Shown here one piece after another: positions 10,178 through 17,120 of a DNA stretch of 64,000 bases (within the stretch, counting starts at the first letter, position 1; every line of letters begins with the position of its first letter). The notes beneath the pieces are model-generated. The model was not told the origin of the DNA, did no database searches, and saw nothing but the letters and a program-made list of their open reading frames with translations. A program made the position numbers and the translations under genes. The stretch covers positions 28,769 through 92,768 of the forward strand of contig DVIZ01000084.1 of the NCBI GenBank assembly GCA_018710905.1, in the 5' to 3' direction. The DNA is from Candidatus Scybalomonas excrementigallinarum (GTDB lineage: Bacteria > Bacillota > Clostridia > Lachnospirales > Lachnospiraceae).

Positions 10178-11356
10178 ATGAATTATCAAGAACAAGCAGA
10201 AAAAGTCATCATGAAGACTTACAACCGTTTTCCTGTAGTGCTTGAAAAAGGAGAAGGTGTTTATTTATATGATACCGAGGGAAAGCGATATTTAGATTTT
10301 GGATCAGGAATTGCGGTTTTTGCCTTAGGATATCATAATGAAGCATATAATCAAGCGTTAAAAGATCAGATTGATAAACTCATTCATACATCCAATTTAT
10401 ATTACAATGTTCCAGCAATCGAAGCAGCTACAAAGATTGTAGAGACTACAGGCCTTGATAAAGTATTTTTTACGAATAGTGGGACGGAAGCCATTGAAGG
10501 AGCTATAAAATTAGCGAGAAAATATGCCTATTTAAAAGATCCGACAAAAGAATATGAAATTATCGCTATGGATCATGGATTTCATGGAAGAAGCCAAGGG
10601 GCTTTATCGGTTACTGGTACAAAAAAATATCGAGAGGGAATGATTCCAAAGGGAATCAGTGCAGTCTTTGCAACGTTTAATGATTTAGAAGATGTTAAGA
10701 GTAAAATAACGGATCGGACTTGTGCCATTATTACAGAAGTAGTGCAAGGAGAGGGAGGCATTTATCCTGCCAATCAAGAGTTTTTAAAAGGGCTTAGAAG
10801 CCTTTGTGATGAAAAAGATATTCTTTTAATCTTTGATGAAATCCAGTGTGGAATGGGGCGTTGTGGTGCTATGTATGCCCATGAACTTTATGGGGTAAAA
10901 CCAGATATTATGACGCTTGCGAAGGCGTTAGGATGTGGAGTTCCCGTAGGAGCGTTTGTAGCCAGTAAAAAGTGCAGTTCTACTTTAGTGGCGGGGGATC
11001 ATGGGACGACTTATGGAGGAAATCCACTGGCTACCGCTGCTGTAAGCAAAGTGTACGATTTATTTGAAGAACAAAAGATAATCGAACATGTGCGAGAAAT
11101 TGGAGAATATCTTGGAGAAAAGCTCGACACATTGGCACAAAAATATGATATGATAAAAGAACATAGAGGGATTGGTTTGATGCACGGTCTTGAATTAAAA
11201 CCAGAAGTCTCTGTTTTAGAAGTGATTAAGAAAGCGCTCAAACAGGGGTTGATTCTTTTATCGGCAGGTAATAATACGATCCGTTTCGTGCCACCACTGA
11301 TTATAGAAAAACACCATGTAGATGAGATGCTTTCCATTTTGGAAAGGTGTTTATAG
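10178..11356 (+). CDS. argD: Acetylornithine aminotransferase
   Basis: PLP-dependent class III aminotransferase making N-acetylornithine from the semialdehyde and glutamate. The PLP lysine is Lys249 in LAKALGCG. The FHGRSQGALS stretch and the DEIQCGMGRCG motif of the acetylornithine/succinyldiaminopimelate subgroup are present. It has 392 aa, full length, with a good AAAGGAAGG site. It is the last biosynthetic gene of the operon; argF, argH and carAB are not in the window. The next gene starts 4 nt after its stop. Confidence 0.94.
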   Translation: MNYQEQAEKVIMKTYNRFPVVLEKGEGVYLYDTEGKRYLDFGSGIAVFALGYHNEAYNQALKDQIDKLIHTSNLYYNVPAIEAATKIVETTGLDKVFFTNSGTEAIEGAIKLARKYAYLKDPTKEYEIIAMDHGFHGRSQGALSVTGTKKYREGMIPKGISAVFATFNDLEDVKSKITDRTCAIITEVVQGEGGIYPANQEFLKGLRSLCDEKDILLIFDEIQCGMGRCGAMYAHELYGVKPDIMTLAKALGCGVPVGAFVASKKCSSTLVAGDHGTTYGGNPLATAAVSKVYDLFEEQKIIEHVREIGEYLGEKLDTLAQKYDMIKEHRGIGLMHGLELKPEVSVLEVIKKALKQGLILLSAGNNTIRFVPPLIIEKHHVDEMLSILERCL

Positions 11357-11359
11357 GAA

Positions 11360-12619
11360 ATGAAACGAAGTGTTAGGAAGGTATTTTATAGAGGGATTAT
11401 TGCGTTAGTATCTATTTTTTTATTATCTGGATGCAATAAGGCGGACAATAAGAAAGCGTCTAGGAATCATATGAGTTATGAAAGACTAAAAAAAGATTTT
11501 CCTGTGGAAAAAAACGTAAAATTAACTGTTTGGTATCAAAAGGAAGAGGAAGAGCAATTTTTATTAGAAGCAGCGGAAGCTTTTGAAGAAAAATATTCCA
11601 TTGAAGTGGAAAGCCATTGTGTAAAGAAAACGGATTATTTAAAGGAGATTGCGTTAAAGAGTAAGAGCAATGAGGCGCCAGATCTTTATTTTATTTCCAA
11701 TGGGCAGTTACAACAAGCAAAGCAGTATGGAATTGCAAAACAGGTAGAATTTTTTCCTCAGCAGTTTTTAGAAGAAAATTATCCGAAAACAGCCATAAAG
11801 GCAGGAAGTTTACAAGATGGTATGTATGGATATCCGCTTTACTTTGATACATATTTTTTACTTTATCATACGGAAGATGTGAGATATGCGCCGACCACAT
11901 TTGATGAAATGATTGAATATGGGGAACAGCTTTCGGATAAAAAGGATAATACCAATTTATTCAAATGGGATTTAACGGATCCTTATACAAATTTTATGTT
12001 TTTAGGAGATTCTATGGAGCTGTTTGGGGATACGGGAGATGACCCATCTTTGTTTAAAATTAATAATTATCAGACAATAGAAGCCATGAAATATTTTCAA
12101 GAGCTCAATAATTTACCCATTGGTACGATGCAAACGGTAGATTATGAAACGGTTTTAAGTTCGATTGAACATAATGAAGCGGTATTTGCTATTTGTGAAA
12201 CCGATGCCATCAATCGAATTCCAAAAAATAGTTCTTATAAAGTGGCATTACTGCCTGACTTAACAGATGAGATTGAGAGCAATAGTTTGTCTATTACAGA
12301 ATTAGCTGTTGTCAATGAACAGTCAAAACAACAAAAAGCGGCAGAGCTTTTTGCCAGTTATCTATCTTATGAATTTGCCAATCAACAATACGATACAATC
12401 GGACGATTATCGGCAAAAAAAGGAATTTTTTACGAGGATGAACGTTTGCAGATGATTTATCGTCAGTATGAGAAAAGTATGCCAATTCCAAAAGGAAAAG
12501 CTATGGAATATTTTTGGAATTATATGAGAATTGCCAATGAAAATATATGGAATGGTGCTACCGTATCAAGGCAGATGGATGAGGTACAAAAGAAAATGGA
12601 GAACCTTCTTTCTTCCTAA
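11360..12619 (+). CDS. Orphan extracellular solute-binding lipoprotein (family 1)
   Basis: Predicted lipid-anchored periplasmic-type binding protein. The signal peptide has lipobox LLSGC (Cys25), and the mature domain starts with KLTVWYQKEEEEQF and an AFEEKYSI segment typical of sugar-type family 1 binding proteins. It lies 3 nt after the argD stop, so it is probably cotranscribed, yet no permease or ATPase gene is adjacent. It is not an amino-acid-type (family 3) binding protein, so a role in arginine uptake is not supported. Substrate unknown; it may serve a transporter encoded elsewhere or be a sensor lipoprotein. A terminator follows. Confidence 0.8.
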   Translation: MKRSVRKVFYRGIIALVSIFLLSGCNKADNKKASRNHMSYERLKKDFPVEKNVKLTVWYQKEEEEQFLLEAAEAFEEKYSIEVESHCVKKTDYLKEIALKSKSNEAPDLYFISNGQLQQAKQYGIAKQVEFFPQQFLEENYPKTAIKAGSLQDGMYGYPLYFDTYFLLYHTEDVRYAPTTFDEMIEYGEQLSDKKDNTNLFKWDLTDPYTNFMFLGDSMELFGDTGDDPSLFKINNYQTIEAMKYFQELNNLPIGTMQTVDYETVLSSIEHNEAVFAICETDAINRIPKNSSYKVALLPDLTDEIESNSLSITELAVVNEQSKQQKAAELFASYLSYEFANQQYDTIGRLSAKKGIFYEDERLQMIYRQYEKSMPIPKGKAMEYFWNYMRIANENIWNGATVSRQMDEVQKKMENLLSS

Positions 12620-12718
12620 GCTAGTGATAGGTCAAGATACTTGTTAGAGTAGGGGATAAGAGTCATAAGCCTGAAACAATGTGCATGTTGTGTGTGGACA
12701 TAGAAAACGAAGAGATAG

Positions 12719-12760
12719 AAAACGATGAGAAATTGGTAACGAATGTTTCTCATCGTTTTT
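12719..12760 (+). terminator. Terminator with conserved-interior hairpin
   Basis: AAAACGATGAGAAA (12719-12732) pairs perfectly with TTTCTCATCGTTTT (12746-12759) around TTGGTAACGAATG and ends in a T tract. It closes the arg-lipoprotein transcript. The interior (GAAATTGGTAACGAATGTTTC) recurs almost unchanged in the hairpin at 19540. Confidence 0.85.
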
Positions 12761-12847
12761 ATGTATAAAAAGGGATTGTTTGGAAAGCCTAAGAAAGAAA
12801 GCAGTTTTTAAAAAAGTTCAAAATAAAAAAATAAAGGAGGCTATGAA

Positions 12848-13288
12848 ATGATCGGATTTTTAATTGCACTCATATCTGGTGCGCTTATGTCGATTCAAGG
12901 TGTCTTTAACACAGGTGTTACAAAACAAAGTGGTGTTTGGGTGACAAACAGTTTTGTACAATTAACAGGGTTTCTTGTTTGCATGGTTATTTGGTTCTTT
13001 ACAGAAAGAAAAGAACATAATTTATTAAAGATAATAAAAGTAGAGCCAAAATATTTACTGTTAGGCGGCGTGATAGGTGCTATGATTACGTGGACAGTTA
13101 TTATGGCCATGCAAAAATTAGGACCAGCAAAAGCAGTATTAGTTATTGTCATTGCGCAGATTTTTGTGGCTTATCTCATTGAGCTTTTTGGACTGTTTGG
13201 TGCGGAGAAAATGCCGTTTTATTGGACAAAATTACTAGGTGTGTTAGTCGCAGTGTCAGGTATTGCACTTTTTCAGTGGAAATCGTAA
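12848..13288 (+). CDS. DMT-family membrane protein, DUF606/YdcZ type
   Basis: Small integral membrane protein of 146 aa with four to five hydrophobic helices. It carries the family pattern of half-size DMT transporters: a Gly/Ala-rich first helix (LIALISGALMSIQGVFNT), a GGVIGAMIT segment and a final LLGVLVAVSGIALF helix. The best start is ATG 12848 with AAAGGAGG upstream. It stands alone between two terminated units. Function and substrate are unknown for the family; a drug or metabolite exporter is the usual guess. Confidence 0.8.
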   Translation: MIGFLIALISGALMSIQGVFNTGVTKQSGVWVTNSFVQLTGFLVCMVIWFFTERKEHNLLKIIKVEPKYLLLGGVIGAMITWTVIMAMQKLGPAKAVLVIVIAQIFVAYLIELFGLFGAEKMPFYWTKLLGVLVAVSGIALFQWKS

Positions 13289-13309
13289 GTAATTAGTAAG
13301 ATTTATCAG

Positions 13310-13338
13310 TTGAAAAGGAGAGAAAGATTCGGTACAAT
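13310..13338 (+). promoter_or_regulatory. comEA promoter
   Basis: TTGAAA (13310-13315), a 17-nt spacer and TACAAT (13333-13338). It predicts a leader of about 80 nt that contains the start-codon hairpin at 13401-13431. Confidence 0.6.
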
Positions 13339-13400
13339 AAAGATAACGCCATAAATGACAGAGGATATCAATGGATCCACTTGTCGGAATCTGAGATCTA

Positions 13401-13431
13401 TTATACAATGAAAGGAGATATCATTGTATGA
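13401..13431 (+). promoter_or_regulatory. Hairpin presenting the comEA ribosome-binding site in its loop
   Basis: ATACAATGA (13403-13411) pairs with TCATTGTAT (13421-13429), extendable by a U-G and a U-A pair. The 9-nt loop AAGGAGATA contains the Shine-Dalgarno sequence, and the start codon AUG (13428-13430) lies inside the stem. This could damp or gate translation of comEA. Confidence 0.6.
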
Positions 13432-14033
13432 AGAAAGGCGTATTCCTTTATTTATTTTTTGTCCTGACAGCTGTAAGTCTTACAGCCTGTAGTGATTCCC
13501 AGAGTGAAACTGAGATTCTGCTCAAAGAGCAAACGAAGCAAGTGGAGCAGACAACAGACTTTTCTGAGACAGAAGTGTCAGGAAAGACAACAAACCAATG
13601 CACAATTTATGTCTATATATGTGGAGAAGTGAAGTATCCTGATGTCTATGAACTTTTAGAAGGAAGCAGAGTGAAAGATGCTGTACAAAAAGCTGGCGGA
13701 TTCAATCATGATGCAGATGAAAAAAGAGTGAATTTAGCAAGACAGCTTTTCGATGGAGAGCAAATTATTATTCCAAAGAAGGGTGAAGACCTCAGTGAAA
13801 ATCAAGAGTTTCCTAATGAAAGTAATAGTGAGAGCCAACAAAAAATAAACATAAATACAGCGACAAAGGAACAACTGATGTCTCTTTCTGGAATTGGAGA
13901 AGCAAAGGCAGAAGCCATTATTGCTTATCGGGAAGAACACGGAGCGTTTCGTTCTATTGATGAGTTGAAAGAAATAAGGGGAATTAAAGATGGAGTCTTT
14001 CAAAAAGTGAAAGATTTGATAACAATACACTGA
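13428..14033 (+). CDS. comEA: ComEA-type DNA-binding lipoprotein (SLBB + helix-hairpin-helix)
   Basis: Surface receptor for transforming DNA in the ComEA/ComEC uptake system. It begins with a signal peptide carrying a lipobox (SLTAC, Cys21) rather than a plain membrane anchor. An acidic/Thr-rich linker follows, then an SLBB domain (about residues 60-118, IYVYICGEVKYPDVYEL) and two helix-hairpin-helix motifs at the C-terminus (about 140-201: NINTATKEQLMSLSGIG, IDELKEIRGIKD). Length 201 aa. comEC lies 3 kb downstream, separated by a two-component pair and a GerMN lipoprotein, all co-oriented with small gaps. Lipid anchoring is inferred from the Cys. Confidence 0.9.
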   Translation: MKKGVFLYLFFVLTAVSLTACSDSQSETEILLKEQTKQVEQTTDFSETEVSGKTTNQCTIYVYICGEVKYPDVYELLEGSRVKDAVQKAGGFNHDADEKRVNLARQLFDGEQIIIPKKGEDLSENQEFPNESNSESQQKININTATKEQLMSLSGIGEAKAEAIIAYREEHGAFRSIDELKEIRGIKDGVFQKVKDLITIH

Positions 14034-14047
14034 GGTGAATAGAAAAA

Positions 14048-14743
14048 ATGGGAAGAAAAGTATTAGTAGTAGATGATGAAAAGTTGATCGTAAAGGGTAT
14101 TAAGTTCAGCTTAGAACAAGATGATATGCAAGTAGATTGCGCCTATGATGGCGAAGAAGCACTGAATATGGCAAGAAATAATAGTTATGATATTATTTTG
14201 CTAGATGTGATGCTTCCAAAGTTAACAGGATTTGAAGTGTGCCAACAGATCCGAGAATTTTCCGATGTTCCAATTATTATGCTAACAGCAAAAGGAGATG
14301 ATATGGATAAGATTCTCGGATTGGAATATGGCGCAGATGATTATATTACAAAACCATTCAATATATTAGAAGTAAAGGCGAGAATTAAAGTTATTTTAAG
14401 AAGAAGTAGCAAGCAAGTGAGTGAAAAACAACAGCAAAGAGTGATTACTTCTGGCGGACTTAAAATCGACTGCGAAAGCCGTCGTGTTCATATTGATGGG
14501 AAGGAAGTCAACTTAACAGCAAAAGAATTTGATCTTGTGGAATTGTTAATTACAAATCCAGAGAAAGTATACAGCAGAGAGAAATTATTGAATACCGTTT
14601 GGGGATATGATTATCCTGGAGACGTGAGAACGGTTGATGTTCATATTCGTAGACTTCGTGAAAAAATTGAAAGCAATCCAGGAGATCCGAAGTACATACA
14701 TACGAAATGGGGTGTAGGATATTATTTCCAGTCTCAAAATTAA
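14048..14743 (+). CDS. OmpR-family response regulator
   Basis: Transcription factor of a two-component system. The receiver domain (about residues 1-120) has phospho-acceptor Asp53 in LLDVMLPK and the Lys of KPFN at the switch end. The winged-helix domain (about 140-228) contains TAKEFDLVELL and VDVHIRRLREKIE. It has 231 aa, full length. It starts 14 nt after comEA and is followed by its histidine kinase. It resembles WalR/PhoP-type regulators, but sequence alone does not assign the stimulus. Confidence 0.93.
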   Translation: MGRKVLVVDDEKLIVKGIKFSLEQDDMQVDCAYDGEEALNMARNNSYDIILLDVMLPKLTGFEVCQQIREFSDVPIIMLTAKGDDMDKILGLEYGADDYITKPFNILEVKARIKVILRRSSKQVSEKQQQRVITSGGLKIDCESRRVHIDGKEVNLTAKEFDLVELLITNPEKVYSREKLLNTVWGYDYPGDVRTVDVHIRRLREKIESNPGDPKYIHTKWGVGYYFQSQN

Positions 14744-14762
14744 GCTGAATGGCTTAAAAAGT

Positions 14763-16154
14763 ATGAAGTTTGCTGTATTTCTTTCCTTTTTTTCTTTGAT
14801 GATGGTGCTAATCTTTACTTTTGGAAAAAGTTTGGAGAATGCCTACTATAAAAAATCGATAGAACAGAAAATAAATCAAGTGCAGTTACAATGTAATATG
14901 CTTGCAAACCAAGTGTATAATTTAAATTTTCTAATTCAAGATGCTTCTAGTACACTGGATGTGGAGGTCGATCAGATGGCCAGTGTGCTAGAGGGGAGAA
15001 TTATGATTCTTGATAAAAATTTTCGGATTATTAAAGATACGTATGGATTTGATCAAAATAAATATTTTATTTCAGAAGATATGATTCGAATGATGCGTGG
15101 AGATACTTTGAAGTCTTATGAGACAAAAAAGGGATATGCCGAAGTGATGGTTCCTATTTTGGAGGAAGGCGGAAAGAATTGTCAAGGAATTGTAATGGCA
15201 TTTATATCGACAGAAGATATTGCGATGACTCAGTTAGCTATTCGCGAGAAAAGTCAGACATTGTATGTGATATTTGCAATTTTGGCAGTGAGCATTGCAT
15301 GGGGACTTTCTTCTCTTTTGACGAAACCATTTAAAGTGTTTAATGAGGCCATTCGTCATATGGCAGATGGACATTTAGATGAAAAAATTCCAGTGGAAGG
15401 TTATGTTGAAATGCAAACGATGGCTTCGGTTATTAATGACATTACAGCAAAAATTCAAGCGGTGGAAGATTCTAGACAGGAATTTGTATCCAATGTATCC
15501 CATGAATTAAAGACACCGATTACTTCCATGAAAGTACTTGCGGATTCTTTGCTCTCTCAAGAAGGAGTTCCAGCGGAATTATATCGAGAGTTTCTTGTAG
15601 ATATTGCAGCGGAAATTGAGCGAGAAAATAAGATTATTAACGATCTATTAGCTCTCGTAAAAATGGATAAGAAGGCTTCTGCTTTAAATATTACAACCGT
15701 TGATATTAATGAGCTTTTAGAAATGCTTTTGAAACGATTACGACCTCTTGCGGCAAAGAGAAATATAGAAATTGTCTTTGAAAGTTTTCGTCCCGTATCA
15801 GCAGAAATTGATGAAGTGAAGTTCTCTTTGGCATTCTCTAACTTAGTAGAAAATGCAATCAAATATAATGTAGATAATGGCTGGATTCGCGTATCTTTAA
15901 ATGCGGATCATAAGTTTTTTTATGTTAAAATTGCGGATTCTGGTGTGGGAATACCAGAGGATTGCCAAGATCAAATTTTTGAACGCTTTTATCGGGTGGA
16001 TAAAGCTCGTTCAAGGGAAACTGGAGGAACAGGGCTTGGTCTTTCTATTACACGAAATGCTATTTTAATGCACAAAGGTGCGATAAAACTTTATAGCAAA
16101 GAAGGGGAAGGTACGACTTTTACAATTCGAATTCCTCTTAATTATGTAGTGTAG
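14763..16154 (+). CDS. Sensor histidine kinase
   Basis: Membrane kinase paired with the preceding response regulator. It has an N-terminal TM helix (about residues 3-22), an extracytoplasmic sensor region of about 140 residues, a second TM (about 165-185) and a HAMP linker. The HisKA domain has phospho-acceptor His247 in NVSHELKTP, and the HATPase domain has ENAIKYN, DSGVGIP and GTGLGLSI boxes. It has 463 aa. ATG 14763 has no recognisable ribosome site; translation may be coupled to the regulator gene 19 nt upstream, or a non-ATG codon in the open stretch from 14718 may be used. The sensor ligand is unknown. Confidence 0.92.
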   Translation: MKFAVFLSFFSLMMVLIFTFGKSLENAYYKKSIEQKINQVQLQCNMLANQVYNLNFLIQDASSTLDVEVDQMASVLEGRIMILDKNFRIIKDTYGFDQNKYFISEDMIRMMRGDTLKSYETKKGYAEVMVPILEEGGKNCQGIVMAFISTEDIAMTQLAIREKSQTLYVIFAILAVSIAWGLSSLLTKPFKVFNEAIRHMADGHLDEKIPVEGYVEMQTMASVINDITAKIQAVEDSRQEFVSNVSHELKTPITSMKVLADSLLSQEGVPAELYREFLVDIAAEIERENKIINDLLALVKMDKKASALNITTVDINELLEMLLKRLRPLAAKRNIEIVFESFRPVSAEIDEVKFSLAFSNLVENAIKYNVDNGWIRVSLNADHKFFYVKIADSGVGIPEDCQDQIFERFYRVDKARSRETGGTGLGLSITRNAILMHKGAIKLYSKEGEGTTFTIRIPLNYVV

Positions 16155-16169
16155 AAAGGAGCCAAAAAG

Positions 16170-17117
16170 TTGAAACGAAAACAGATAATAAAATATATAC
16201 TGCTCGCTATTATTATTATGGCTAGCTTCGTTGGCTGTAGTCAAGAAGGAGAATCTTATCAAGAAGGAGATGAAGAAAAAGGAGTTACCCTTTATTATTT
16301 AAATCCAGAAGGAACCAAGTTATTAGAATATTGGTTTGAATATGAGGAAATCCCAGAGGATACGAAAGAGGCAGTAGGAGTCATTATAGAGCAGTTAAAA
16401 CAATCACCAGATCTGTCAAAATATAAAGCGGTTATTACAGAAAATATGGGCTTTCATAAAGTGAAAGTTGAAGATAGCTATGTTTCATTGGATTTTAACA
16501 CTGGCTATGGAAAACTAGATATGGCTACCGAGGTACTTTGTCGAGGGGCGATTGTTAAGAGTATCACCCAATTACCAAAAGTAAATAATGTGGAAATTAC
16601 AATGAATGGACAGCCAATTACCGATCGGGATGGAAAAGTGCTCGGTATTATGAACAGTGAAAGTTTTATTATGGATGCAAGCGATCTGAGTAGTTATGGA
16701 ACTTATGGAGAAGTTAATATTTATTTTGCGGATACAAAGGGTGAAAAATTAGTAAAATATCAAACTCAGTTGGACACAGGTAGCAATGTTTCCATGGAGC
16801 AAAAAGTAATTGAGCAATTGATAAAAGGTCCAGATTCTGAGCGATATCGAGCAACCATTCCAGAAGGGACAAAGGTAATTAAAACGTCGGTAAAAGATGG
16901 CATTTGCTATGTGGATCTCAATCGAAAGTTTTTAGAGGGAGTAGCAGATGTTAGCGATGAAGTTACCATTTATTCCATTGTAAATTCTCTTGTAGAATTG
17001 CCAAATATTAATAAAGTGCAATTCACAATTGAAGGAGAGCGGGTTGCAAAATATCGAGAGACAATAGCGTTTGATGGAATGTTTGAAAGAAATCTTGAGT
17101 TAATAAAAGGAGAATAA
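16170..17117 (+). CDS. GerMN-domain lipoprotein (GerM-like)
   Basis: Predicted exported lipoprotein (lipobox FVGC, Cys23) with two copies of the GerMN domain, about residues 45-160 and 185-300. Each copy runs from a VTLYYLNPEG / VNIYFADTKG strand to an LPxxNxVxxTxxG end. Tandem GerMN domains define GerM, a sporulation and germination protein of the engulfment-time peptidoglycan system. The start is TTG 16170 with AAGGAG 8 nt upstream. It sits between a two-component pair and comEC; here it may be a cofactor of the kinase or a spore protein. The function is inferred from the family. Confidence 0.82.
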   Translation: MKRKQIIKYILLAIIIMASFVGCSQEGESYQEGDEEKGVTLYYLNPEGTKLLEYWFEYEEIPEDTKEAVGVIIEQLKQSPDLSKYKAVITENMGFHKVKVEDSYVSLDFNTGYGKLDMATEVLCRGAIVKSITQLPKVNNVEITMNGQPITDRDGKVLGIMNSESFIMDASDLSSYGTYGEVNIYFADTKGEKLVKYQTQLDTGSNVSMEQKVIEQLIKGPDSERYRATIPEGTKVIKTSVKDGICYVDLNRKFLEGVADVSDEVTIYSIVNSLVELPNINKVQFTIEGERVAKYRETIAFDGMFERNLELIKGE

Positions 17118-17120
17118 TGA

